Assembly (NCBI RefSeq): GCF_025153455.1
Contig: NZ_JANZNT010000001.1
Location: forward strand, 1,684,001-1,748,000
Length of the DNA stretch: 64,000 bases
Reading direction: 5' to 3'
DNA from: Sphingomonas sp. BGYR3
GTDB taxonomy: Bacteria; Pseudomonadota; Alphaproteobacteria; Sphingomonadales; Sphingomonadaceae
Part shown: piece after piece, positions 8,746-17,546 of the stretch
How the letters are laid out: each line of letters begins with the position of its first letter
How positions within the stretch are numbered: position 1 is the stretch's first letter
The notes under the pieces: generated by a model
The model's database searches: none
Told to the model about the DNA's origin: nothing
The model's input: the letters and a program-made list of their open reading frames with translations, nothing else
Translations under genes and position numbers: made by a program

Positions 8746-9870
8746 TCAGGCGGCCATGTCGCAGGATTGCAACGCCGCCAGCAGCGTTCGCGCACTCTGT
8801 TCGGGCGCATAGGTCCGGCGGATATGCGCCACCACATCCGCACCGGGCCGCTCACCCGAAAGCAGCGCCCGTTCCATGGCAAGCGCCCAAGCCTGCGGAT
8901 CGAGCGTGTCGTCGATCAGCCCGGCATATCCCAATGTAACCTCCGGCAGCGAATAGGCGTTGCTTACCAGCGTGGGGACGCCCAGCCCCAGCGCCTCTAC
9001 CGCCGGCATGCCGAACCCTTCGTAAAGGGACGGGAGCGCAAAAAGACTGGCATGAGCATAATATCGCCCGAGTTCCAGATCGGTGACGAACCCCGTGATC
9101 CGAACCCGGTTGCGGATATGATCGGGCATCGAATCGCGAACGAACGCCAAGTTCGCTTCCGATGCCGATCCGACCAGGACCAGTTCGATTGACGGGTCCC
9201 TGCCGGCCAACCGGGTAAAGGCTTCCAGCAGCGTCTTCACGTTCTTGTGCGGAAAATGATGGCATACCGACAGGATGTAGCGTCCAGCCAGAGACGTCGG
9301 TCGTGGCATATCGCGTACAGCGCCAAACCGTTCGAAATCGATCGCATTATAAACGACGACGCATTTCCTAGCGGCCTCTTCACCGAAATGCTGCCGAACA
9401 AGCTCGAGCTCGGAATGAGAGATCAGCACCACCAGATCCGCTGCCACGAACATCTTGGGCAGATAGAAATCAAGCCATTTCCGCCGCTTTTCGGAATGAT
9501 ATTGCGGAAACTGACGATACTGAATGTCGTGAAGAATGACACAGCTCCTGCCTTTTGCGAGCGGCAGGGCCGGGGGACGAAAATAGTTCGGAAAAATCGC
9601 CCAATCCTGGTCGCCGCGGACGAGCTGGAACAGAGTTTCTTGCAGAAACCGGACGCCCTTGGGGCCCGGCAACCCCCATTTCCTGCACAGCCGGGCATGC
9701 GGATCGGACGCAGCCCATTGCATGAAATCGGGAGACAGGTCGTTCTCGTGACCATAGAACAAACGAATGTCGGCGCCGACCGAAGCCAGTCCGCGGATCA
9801 AATTGTAGATTGCGAATTCCGTGCCGCCAATCTGCCCATGACGTATGGTGTACAGCGGAATTTTGATCAC
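8746..9870 (-). CDS. Family 4 glycosyltransferase (GT-B fold)
   Basis: 374 residues from a GTG start at 9870, chosen because GAGG sits just upstream and the protein then opens VIKIPLYTIRHGQIGGTEF, as GT4 enzymes do. An upstream start at 9948 would add 26 residues unlike the family. The donor-binding half has SVCHHFPHKNVKTL and the EX7E motif in LYEGFGMPAVEAL (E284 and E292 in this numbering), both classic for retaining GT-B transferases. Predicted cytoplasmic enzyme adding one sugar to the lipid-linked repeat unit. It is the first gene of the leftward polysaccharide operon, and the divergent 394-bp region upstream should hold its promoter. Confidence 0.85.
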   Translation of the reverse strand: MIKIPLYTIRHGQIGGTEFAIYNLIRGLASVGADIRLFYGHENDLSPDFMQWAASDPHARLCRKWGLPGPKGVRFLQETLFQLVRGDQDWAIFPNYFRPPALPLAKGRSCVILHDIQYRQFPQYHSEKRRKWLDFYLPKMFVAADLVVLISHSELELVRQHFGEEAARKCVVVYNAIDFERFGAVRDMPRPTSLAGRYILSVCHHFPHKNVKTLLEAFTRLAGRDPSIELVLVGSASEANLAFVRDSMPDHIRNRVRITGFVTDLELGRYYAHASLFALPSLYEGFGMPAVEALGLGVPTLVSNAYSLPEVTLGYAGLIDDTLDPQAWALAMERALLSGERPGADVVAHIRRTYAPEQSARTLLAALQSCDMAA

Positions 9871-10264
9871 GTTTCGCCTCTGCGTGATTGTCCCGCAGCG
9901 CGAGAACGAAGGGCCTGACCGCGCGGCGCTATAAAGACGCTGGTCCAAAAATCCAGCGATATCCCGGTTGAATTGCGCCCGCGTGTTGCCCGATCACATG
10001 GCAGGCGCGCAATGTGGATGCAGCAGCCTGAAACCCTTGCCCCCAACGCACGGATCGTCGACGCGGTTGGCTGAACTAGCCAGCCAACGCTGGCGGCACG
10101 CCCAGCCCTGTTACAGCAACGGGTATTTTTCGAGCCCGGGCGAAGGTACGGCGAAACCCGCCAATCCTCGGTTTTCAACCCAACCAAAAGTCGCTAATGG
10201 TGCGCAAATCTTGCATGAACCGTTTGCCGTGGCGAACAGTGCTGAACTCAAGTGGAATTGTGCC
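9871..10264. promoter_or_regulatory. Divergent intergenic region of the polysaccharide locus
   Basis: 394 bp between two divergently read polysaccharide genes. No convincing coding frame is seen; the open plus-strand frame through it gives low-complexity, non-family sequence. It holds a perfect 8-bp inverted repeat (GTTGGCTG at 10066-10073, CAGCCAAC at 10081-10088, 7-base spacer), a possible operator or leader hairpin. I could not identify a clear -35/-10 pair. Confidence 0.45.
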
Positions 10265-11653
10265 GTGTCGTCGGAAATTTCAAGTCGTTACACCCACAGC
10301 ATTCGCGTGACAGAAAACACGACATCAAAGCATGGTATCCGCGTCCGGCTAGTCGTGCTGCTAGGGATAATTGATTTTATCGCGATCTGCATTGGACCGA
10401 TTGCTACGGCGTGGTTATATATGGGCAACGTTGGCCATCCGGGCCTGCCCACGCTTATACTTCTGATCGTGCCGATGTACTATTTGTCTGCGGTCCGGCA
10501 GAAAACCTACCGCCCCGTTGTGATCATCAGCCCCCGACGTAGTGCCCGGCGGGCATGTTTGTCTATTTTCACGGCACTTATGCTGTTCATCTGCTTTACC
10601 TTTGCGGTCAAGTCATCGGACGTTATATCGCGGGTAATTGCGATCGGTGGAACGTTGGTGAGCTGCGGCTTTCTTGTGCTCTTTCGCAGGATATTTGCGA
10701 GCTACGCATTCCACCAGCTGGACGGCAGTCCAGAGAGCGAAGTCGTGCTGATCGAGAACTATCAGGCCCCCGAAGGCTGTACTGCTCTGAAGATCGATCT
10801 GACGGCGCTTGGCATTCGACCGGACATCAACGACCCGGTCATGTTGGACCGACTGGGCCAGGTGATCCACGAAACCGATCGGGTGATCGTTGCGTGTCAG
10901 CCTGAACGACGGCCCGAATGGGCGCTCGCGCTGAAAGGCGCAGGCGTGAATGTCGAAGTCCTGACGCCCGAGCTCGATGCGATCGGGACGATCAGCGCGA
11001 CCCGCTATTGCGGCATCGCAACGACGCCGATCGCAATCGGACCGCTCAATGCAGTCGATCGGCTGATCAAGCGACTGTTCGACCTGGCGATCACGATCCC
11101 TGCCCTCATCATCCTTTCGCCGTTGATGATCCTGGTCGCCATCCTCATTCGCCTCGACTCGCCGGGCTCCATCTTGTTCGTCCAGCCGAGGATCGGCCAG
11201 GGCAACCGGATGTTTCGGATGTTCAAATTCCGTAGCATGCGAAACGACTTGCTGGATCACAACGCGAGCAAGCTGACGGCCCGGAACGATGCGCGTGTCA
11301 CGCGTATCGGTAGCATCATCCGCAAGACCAGCATCGACGAATTGCCCCAGCTTCTGAACGTATTGCGCGGCGATATGAGCATCGTCGGCCCTCGCCCCCA
11401 CGCAACGGGTGCGCTGGCTGGCGACGCGCTATACTGGGAAGTCAGTTCGCAATATTGGAGCCGCCACGCCGTCAAGCCCGGCTTGACCGGCCTTGCCCAG
11501 GTCCGCGGCTTTCGCGGCAATACCGAAACCGGTGACGATCTCATCAACCGGCTGAACGCGGATCTGATCTATCTGGAATCCTGGTCGATCTGGCGTGACA
11601 TATCGATCGTATTCCAGACGTTTCGCGTTCTGGTTCACCGGAATGCCTTCTGA
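10265..11653 (+). CDS. Priming polyprenyl-phosphate sugar-1-phosphate transferase
   Basis: 462 residues from a GTG start at 10265; the frame is open back to 9968, but that part is not family-like, so the start is moderately sure. Four N-terminal membrane helices (about residues 28-155) and a soluble middle domain precede the bacterial sugar transferase domain. That domain has a membrane helix (LFDLAITIPALIILSPL), then FKFRSM, DELPQLLNVL and MSIVGPRPHATG, followed by KPGLTGLAQVRG. These are the signature blocks of WcaJ/WbaP-type enzymes, which load the first sugar phosphate onto undecaprenyl phosphate in the inner membrane. It is divergent from the other assembly genes and is followed by a ligase-like gene. 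Confidence 0.87.
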   Translation: MSSEISSRYTHSIRVTENTTSKHGIRVRLVVLLGIIDFIAICIGPIATAWLYMGNVGHPGLPTLILLIVPMYYLSAVRQKTYRPVVIISPRRSARRACLSIFTALMLFICFTFAVKSSDVISRVIAIGGTLVSCGFLVLFRRIFASYAFHQLDGSPESEVVLIENYQAPEGCTALKIDLTALGIRPDINDPVMLDRLGQVIHETDRVIVACQPERRPEWALALKGAGVNVEVLTPELDAIGTISATRYCGIATTPIAIGPLNAVDRLIKRLFDLAITIPALIILSPLMILVAILIRLDSPGSILFVQPRIGQGNRMFRMFKFRSMRNDLLDHNASKLTARNDARVTRIGSIIRKTSIDELPQLLNVLRGDMSIVGPRPHATGALAGDALYWEVSSQYWSRHAVKPGLTGLAQVRGFRGNTETGDDLINRLNADLIYLESWSIWRDISIVFQTFRVLVHRNAF

Positions 11654-11733
11654 CGGTCGATTCACCTGCCGTCGCATGTGGTTGACCGGCGACCGGCACA
11701 GACTTTTGCGTATCAGTTAGACGGGATCCTCAT

Positions 11734-13140
11734 TTGTCCTCAAGCAACGTCAGCACGGGAAAGCGGCATCGACGCCGCTCGGCGGTTACCACGATGCCGC
11801 GCCTTTCGCTGCCCGTGATTGCCTTTGCCATCATGGCCTGCACCATCGCTTTGACGGGTGGGTCGGCGCGGGTGGATATCGGTTGGCTGCTGATTTTGCG
11901 GCCGATCGTCGTCGTGTCCATCGTCGCCATGCTGTTGCCAGAGCGCCTGCCCTGGTCGGATCTTCGTCCCCTTCCGATCCTGCTGGCCGTCTTCGCGCTG
12001 ACGATCGCCATTCAACTCGTGCCGTTGCCGCCCTCGCTCTGGTCGAGCCTTGCCGGTCGTGAACAGCACCTGGCGGTCGCGCAGGCGCTTGGCGGGAAAG
12101 GGCAGTGGCATCCTCTTGCCCTGGCGCCGGATCGCGCCTGGAACAGCCTGGTCGCGCTGCTGGTACCGCTGGGCATGATGATCGGATTTCTTAAGCTGAA
12201 CGATGACCAGAAGAAATTGGCGTTGCTGATTTTGCTCGGCGTGGTTGCGTTCACCATGATGCTGGGCATTGCCCAGATCGCGACCGGCGGCACATCGCCA
12301 TTATACTGGTACCGGGTAAGCGGCCGGGGACAGATGATTGGCCTTCTTGCGAATCGCAATCACCAAGGCGCCCTGCTGGCCATGACGCTCCCTCTGCTGC
12401 GCGCATGGACGCTGTTTCCGGCATCCAGCCCGAAGGCCGGCCGCCTACGGAACATCGTCGCGCTTTCCGCCGGCACGGTCATCATCCTTTACACCATCAT
12501 TCTCGGTTCGCGCGCTGGGTTCGTATTGGCGCTGGTCGGGGCGATGGGCGCGTTTCTGGTCCAGCCTTCGTTCGGTCGAAAGCTGACCCGAAGCCAGCGG
12601 TTGATGCTGGTGGGTGGGCTGATATTGGGCATTGCAGTCATCTTTGGCCTGGCACTGGCGGCGGATCGCGCCGTTACACTGGGGCGTATCACCGAAGACG
12701 ACCTGAGCGCCGAGGGTCGTTTCGCGGCAATGCCGACCCTGCTTCATATCATCAGCCAGACCTTCCCGTTCGGCACTGGTTTCGGGTCGTTCGTGCCGAT
12801 CTACGCGAGTTACGAGCCGGAAAGTCTGCTCAAGCCGACCTATTTCAACGCGGCGCATAACGACCTCATCGAACTGATGATCACAGGAGGCCTGCCGGCG
12901 ATAGCCGCGTTCGTCGCCTTCCTGATCTGGTGGCTGAAGGCATGCTGGCGCAGCATTGCCACGACCGCGCCCCGACCCTGGCGTGCCCTGAAGCGGGCAT
13001 CGGGATTTTCGACGCTGATCCTGATGCTGGCCAGCCTTGCCGACTATCCGCTCCGCACGCCGATACTGGGAGCGGTCTTCACGATCCTTTGCTGCTGGCT
13101 TGCCTACAATCCCGATACCACCGGACGAAAGAGCGCCTGA
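11734..13140 (+). CDS. O-antigen-ligase family protein (WaaL/Wzy-like)
   Basis: Up to 468 residues from TTG at 11734; an ATG at 11794 (MPRLSLPVIAFAI) is an equally possible start. About 11-12 membrane helices, with a large periplasmic loop in the last third containing TFPFGTGFGSFVPIYASYEP and FNAAHNDLIELMITGG. That pattern, including the H-N-D/L-E block, is typical of the O-antigen ligase (Wzy_C) superfamily. Since another polymerase-like protein is encoded at 3077-4384, this one may be either the chain ligase or an exopolysaccharide polymerase. It lies 80 bp after the priming transferase on the same strand, probably in one operon. Confidence 0.8.
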   Translation: MSSSNVSTGKRHRRRSAVTTMPRLSLPVIAFAIMACTIALTGGSARVDIGWLLILRPIVVVSIVAMLLPERLPWSDLRPLPILLAVFALTIAIQLVPLPPSLWSSLAGREQHLAVAQALGGKGQWHPLALAPDRAWNSLVALLVPLGMMIGFLKLNDDQKKLALLILLGVVAFTMMLGIAQIATGGTSPLYWYRVSGRGQMIGLLANRNHQGALLAMTLPLLRAWTLFPASSPKAGRLRNIVALSAGTVIILYTIILGSRAGFVLALVGAMGAFLVQPSFGRKLTRSQRLMLVGGLILGIAVIFGLALAADRAVTLGRITEDDLSAEGRFAAMPTLLHIISQTFPFGTGFGSFVPIYASYEPESLLKPTYFNAAHNDLIELMITGGLPAIAAFVAFLIWWLKACWRSIATTAPRPWRALKRASGFSTLILMLASLADYPLRTPILGAVFTILCCWLAYNPDTTGRKSA

Positions 13141-13373
13141 GACGTTCGCCGACACGGCGAAACCCACACGCTGTTGGCCACGCAGAATCCTCGGCCGTGT
13201 TGCCCAGCCGATGGTTTTGTCGCCGCGTTTGACGGTATCCTCCATCCGAGCCCACTCCGTCGCCGGTTCGAGCGACAGCAGGACGCAGCGGTCCGCAACT
13301 ACGGTAGGCCCGACGAAGCGCGCCGGCATTTCCGCGGTCGCCTCGGAAATCAGGCAGGTGCACGAGCCGCCCG

Positions 13374-14972
13374 CTATGCCTTGGGCAGGGCCATTTCGAA
13401 TCGCGCGCCGTTGCCGGGATGTGCGGTCAGTCGGATTGATCCGCCGGCCGCGCGCAGGAGGGAGGCGGCGATGGTCAGGCCCATGCCGGTGCCGCCGCTG
13501 GACCGGCGGGTGGTGTAGAAGGGTTCGAAGATCCGGTCGGCATCCGCAGGGTTGATGCCCGGCCCGTCATCCTGAACCGACAGGCACAGCATATCGCCAT
13601 CGTCCCGTTGATCGATCGTGATACGGCGCGCGCCAGCCTGGCGGGCATTGTCGATCAGGGTGGTCAGCACCGCCTCGATGCTTTCGGGCGGCACCCGTAC
13701 CGCCACGGCGCGGGCCACTGGCACGGCTTCCACCAGAAACCCTGCCACGCGATAGGCGTCGGCGATCCGGCGAACGACAGCCATGGGGTCGGGCGTCGGC
13801 TGGTTGCCCGACTGGCTCATGTCCGCGCGGGCCAGATCGAGCAGCCGGGACACGAGTTGCGACAGGCGGGCGGCATCCGCCTTGATATTGCCCAGGAAAC
13901 GCTGGCGTTCTCCGGCGGTCATGCTGTTGCCGTGATCCTCGAACAATTCCACCGCACCGGATATCCCGGCCAGCGGGGTCTTGAACTCGTGGCTGACCGC
14001 TGCGGCGAAATCGCGCAGATAGCGTGAGCGGCGGTCGATCGCGTCGGCCATGATCCGGAAATTGTCGAACAGGTCGCGGATCTCGACCGCCGCCGTCACC
14101 GGTGGTTCCGGCACCACACCCCGGCCGAGCGCAACCTGACGCGTGGTCTGCGCCAGCTGGTCGATCGGCCGGGCGATGCCCCGCGACAACAAGATGGTCA
14201 GGCCGACCAGCGTGGCAAAGATCAGCCCGATGCCGAGCAGGATCTTGCCCCGATCTTCATACAGGCCGCGGAACAGCGCGCGGGGCGAGCGGGACAGCAG
14301 CAGCGCGCCGACCACCTGCCCGTTGACCCGGATCGGGCGGACATGATGGATGCGCAGCGACGATGCGCGGCTGAGCCATTCAAAGGCGTAACGCTGGCTA
14401 TAGGCGCCGTTCTTGCGCAGCACGGTGCGCACCTGCCCGGCAAGCGCCGAGCGCACTTCCGGCACGGCGGCATAGCTGCCCCCCGACTGATAGCCGATCA
14501 GGATGCGGCCATCGGCACCGACGACCTGGATCGAGGCAAGGGTGGTGCGGCGCGTCCCGTCGAGAATTGGGGCAAGCCGCGCGCCCAGCACGGCGGCATC
14601 GGGGGGCATGGGCAGCGCCACCGACCGCGCGGCCGGACGCTCCGGCAAGATGGGCGAGGTGCGAAGGTCGATGTTCGACGCCTCGGGCCGGAACGGCGTG
14701 CCGGGCACCGGCGGGGCAGGCGCGGCGCCGGGCCACAGGGCCGAGGCGACCGCGCCCAGCGCCGCCCCTTGCGCGATCAACTCTGCCTCTGTCTGCCGGA
14801 CCAGAGTGTTTTCATACACGCGCAGGAACAGCGCGCCGACGCCCGGCAGGGCAGCGGTGAACAGCAGCGTGCCGAACAGGATGGTACGCAGCCGGAGCGA
14901 GGGCCAGTGGCGTTTCAGCCAGCCCTTGAGCCGCAGCTTCACCAATCCGATCAAGCCGGTCCGCCAAGGCAT
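13374..14972 (-). CDS. Sensor histidine kinase
   Basis: 532 residues from ATG 14972 (MPWRTGLIGLVKLRL); the frame is open to 15224, but that part overlaps the response regulator and is not protein-like. Helix 1 at about 28-50, an extracytoplasmic sensor region of about 190 residues, helix 2 at 243-263 and a HAMP region follow. The dimerisation motif AVSHEFKTPL has phospho-acceptor H328. The ATP domain has an N box (LIDNARQAGA), G1 box (DDGPGI) and G2 box (GGTGMGLTIA). It overlaps the regulator stop by 22 bp, so the pair is translationally coupled. The signal is unknown; a DUF4173 membrane protein in the same operon may be its partner. Confidence 0.9.
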   Translation of the reverse strand: MPWRTGLIGLVKLRLKGWLKRHWPSLRLRTILFGTLLFTAALPGVGALFLRVYENTLVRQTEAELIAQGAALGAVASALWPGAAPAPPVPGTPFRPEASNIDLRTSPILPERPAARSVALPMPPDAAVLGARLAPILDGTRRTTLASIQVVGADGRILIGYQSGGSYAAVPEVRSALAGQVRTVLRKNGAYSQRYAFEWLSRASSLRIHHVRPIRVNGQVVGALLLSRSPRALFRGLYEDRGKILLGIGLIFATLVGLTILLSRGIARPIDQLAQTTRQVALGRGVVPEPPVTAAVEIRDLFDNFRIMADAIDRRSRYLRDFAAAVSHEFKTPLAGISGAVELFEDHGNSMTAGERQRFLGNIKADAARLSQLVSRLLDLARADMSQSGNQPTPDPMAVVRRIADAYRVAGFLVEAVPVARAVAVRVPPESIEAVLTTLIDNARQAGARRITIDQRDDGDMLCLSVQDDGPGINPADADRIFEPFYTTRRSSGGTGMGLTIAASLLRAAGGSIRLTAHPGNGARFEMALPKA

Positions 14973-15670
14973 GGTCCCAGGCAATAGCCGATGCCCGGCC
15001 GCGTTTCGACCACGTCCGTCCCGCCCAGCCGGGCGAACTTGGCGCGCAGGTTGCGGATATGGCTGTCGATCGTGCGGTCGGTCACGGCAAAGCCAGGGCC
15101 GTGCAGCCGGTCGATGATGGCATCGCGGCTGAACACCTTGCCCGGCACTGATGCCAGGGTGCGCAGGATCGTGAATTCGGTCACGGTCAGCTGCACCGGC
15201 TGATCGCCCCAGCGGCTCTGCCACCCTTCCAGATCCAGCGACAGGCGGCCATGCGTGGGCATCCGCCCCTGATCCACCGGCACCGGCTTGACGCTGGTCC
15301 GGCGCAGGATCGCCATGGCACGCGCCACCACTTCGCGCGGGGAAAAGGGCTTTACGACATAATCGTCGGCACCAAGTTCGATCCCCAGCACCCGGTCGAT
15401 CTCGTCATCGCGGGACGACAGGAACAGGATCGGCAGGTCGCCCGCCGCGCGCAGCCGTCGACAGGTTTCCAGGCCGTCCAGATGCGGCATGTTGATGTCG
15501 AGCACGACCAGATCGACGGGATGCCGGGCGACCATCTGCAACGCCGCCTCGCCATGTTCGGCCTCAATCGTGTCTAGCCCCGCCTTGCCGAACGCAAAGC
15601 TGAGCAGTTGCCGGATATGGGGATCATCATCGACGACCAGGATGGTGCGGGGCATGGAACACATGATCAC
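14951..15670 (-). CDS. OmpR/PhoB-type response regulator
   Basis: 239 residues from GTG 15670; ATGs at 15664 and 15655 are alternatives, and MPRTILVVDDDP looks like the natural N-terminus. The receiver domain has the acidic pocket VVDDD, phospho-acceptor D58 in LVVLDINMPHLDG (numbered from the GTG), the switch threonine/serine position SS and lysine in DDYVVKPFS. The C-terminal half is a winged helix ending DRTIDSHIRNLRAKFARLG, typical of OmpR-type DNA binding. The GTG start shares a 4-bp GTGA overlap with the stop of the DUF4173 gene, and its 3' end overlaps the kinase start. The gene order is DUF4173, regulator, kinase. Confidence 0.93.
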   Translation of the reverse strand: MIMCSMPRTILVVDDDPHIRQLLSFAFGKAGLDTIEAEHGEAALQMVARHPVDLVVLDINMPHLDGLETCRRLRAAGDLPILFLSSRDDEIDRVLGIELGADDYVVKPFSPREVVARAMAILRRTSVKPVPVDQGRMPTHGRLSLDLEGWQSRWGDQPVQLTVTEFTILRTLASVPGKVFSRDAIIDRLHGPGFAVTDRTIDSHIRNLRAKFARLGGTDVVETRPGIGYCLGPCLGGPA

Positions 15671-17328
15671 TGCACTGCCTCCGCCGTCAATGAAGGATTG
15701 GCGGGCATCGTGCCGGTCCGGTCATCGGGGGACGGAGCGGATGGCGCGGCGGCGCGGGTATCCGCCGGCTCAACCATGACGGACGGCGGATTGGGCGTGC
15801 CGTCGCATCCACGCCCGTTCGGGCCTTCATCGGGCGATGCGTGCAGCCGCAACCCGCGGGCAATTGTCATCGCCTTGACCGTTTCGATGCGGCGATGATC
15901 GCGCCAGGTCCAGTTGCCCGTCGTCTGGCGGCGCAGTGTCTGGCGCAACAGGGTGCTGCGGACCCAGGCGATGCGATCCAAAAAGACGGGATCGTGGGTG
16001 CGCGCCAGTTCCAGCTCGACCAGCGGGATCAGCGACGCGCTGCCCAGTTCATCCAGATAGCACAGGTCAAGTTCGGCACCCCGCCCGCCCGCTTCGGCCG
16101 CGTGGCGCACATTCCACGTCGCAGCCATCGCGCCCAGATCGACGAGGCTGCACGTCATCAGCACGGCGGTGGCCACCGCCGCATTGGCATTGATCAGCCA
16201 GCGGGCGTCATGGCCGCGCAGCACGCGCCACAGGATCAGCACCAGGCCCACCGCGACCAGCGCCATCCAGATCAGGGCCGCGATCCGCAGCCGGGTCAGC
16301 GAATAGGCCTCGACATAATCCATCGTCCGCTCGATCGTGGACGCGACGAGGAACAGGTTCTGCCCGGTCCACAGGATGACCAGCCAGCGGACCAGCGGAT
16401 TGGTTGCGGTCGCCGTGCCCGGACGCAGCGCGACGAGCACGAACAGCCCCGCCAGCAGCGCCGTTGCGATCAGGGGATAGGCACCGCGATGCGCATATTC
16501 GGCCAGCGTCATGCCATCCGGCAACGGCGCACCGCTCCACAGAAAGGCAAGGTCGAGCCCGTTCTGAAGCGCGAACAGCAGGTTGAACGTGACCAGCGCC
16601 GTCGTGACCGACCCGGTTGTGAACCCGGGCAATTCATCGGTCCCCGGCATCCCCTGCTTGGCGGCAGGCAGCGTCCATTTGCGCGGGCGCAGATAGCCCC
16701 ACACAAAAGTGGCGAGCATCAGCCAGAGGATCGAGCGCGCAATCAGTTCCGCGTCCAGGTTCAGCACGGTCAGGCGGCCAAGCCAGACCTCGATCACCGG
16801 ATTGGCCATGGCGAACAGGGCAAGGAACACCGCGCCGCCGATCAGCGGCAGCGGCACCAGCCGCCAGAATGCGGCACCGGTCAGCGGCCCGGTCCGACGT
16901 CTCAGCCGGATCAGGTCGCGCCATGGCCCGACAATGGCCAGGATGCAGTGCACCGCGATCCGGGCCATCCAGCGTGATGCACTGTCGAACCCCCGATACC
17001 GAACGATCAGCACGGCAATCCCCAGCGCCCCGATGAACAGGACAAAGCCCAGCAGGCTCGGCTGATCGGCGAGGATCGCAGCGAGGATCAGCGCGGCGAG
17101 GGCCGGGATGAGTGCGGCCGCGGATCGGACAATGCCCGGCCGGAACGACAGCGCCGCGAGCGCCACCGCGCCGGTGAACCAGCCGATGTTCGACCCCAGC
17201 CCGCCCCATTGCCAGAACAGCCAGTCGCCCAGCGCCACAAGCAGGACCGCAGCCCCGCATCGGCCCATGAAACTTCCCTGCCACCGCATCTTCATTCCGC
17301 CGGCTCCCATGATTGGACGACGGGTCAT
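15667..17328 (-). CDS. DUF4173-type polytopic membrane protein
   Basis: Up to 553 residues; several in-frame Met codons near the N-terminus (17328 to 17266) leave the start open. About ten membrane helices, including LALFAMANPVIEVWLGRL near the middle, characteristic of the DUF4173/DUF4153-like family. The cytoplasmic or periplasmic tail from about residue 420 (LDLCYLDELGSASLIPLVELE) is conserved-looking and soluble. The function is unknown. It shares a 4-bp overlap with the response regulator, so this protein, regulator and kinase form one transcript. The context suggests a membrane component that senses with, or is controlled by, the kinase; that is inference. Confidence 0.75.
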   Translation of the reverse strand: MTRRPIMGAGGMKMRWQGSFMGRCGAAVLLVALGDWLFWQWGGLGSNIGWFTGAVALAALSFRPGIVRSAAALIPALAALILAAILADQPSLLGFVLFIGALGIAVLIVRYRGFDSASRWMARIAVHCILAIVGPWRDLIRLRRRTGPLTGAAFWRLVPLPLIGGAVFLALFAMANPVIEVWLGRLTVLNLDAELIARSILWLMLATFVWGYLRPRKWTLPAAKQGMPGTDELPGFTTGSVTTALVTFNLLFALQNGLDLAFLWSGAPLPDGMTLAEYAHRGAYPLIATALLAGLFVLVALRPGTATATNPLVRWLVILWTGQNLFLVASTIERTMDYVEAYSLTRLRIAALIWMALVAVGLVLILWRVLRGHDARWLINANAAVATAVLMTCSLVDLGAMAATWNVRHAAEAGGRGAELDLCYLDELGSASLIPLVELELARTHDPVFLDRIAWVRSTLLRQTLRRQTTGNWTWRDHRRIETVKAMTIARGLRLHASPDEGPNGRGCDGTPNPPSVMVEPADTRAAAPSAPSPDDRTGTMPANPSLTAEAVQ

Positions 17329-17546
17329 GGCGCGGCGGCATCGACACGGGATGGTCGGTTCCGTCCGGTTTCGGCGGACGCGGCGTGCAGATCCGGTGCA
17401 GGCCGGGCGATCGGCGCACGCCGGGACGGGCAGCGTGAAAATTGCCGGTGTTCGCCCGGACGGCGGGTTGATAGAGGTCGGCCGTCGATGGGCCGGGCGG
17501 GTTCAAATCACCCGCTCGCACGGCGGCATGGGAGACAGGAGGCATG

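Noticed and set aside
14973..15224. An N-terminal extension of the histidine kinase
   Set aside because: These 84 codons are an alternative phase of the response regulator gene, and the natural start at 14972 begins a normal membrane segment.
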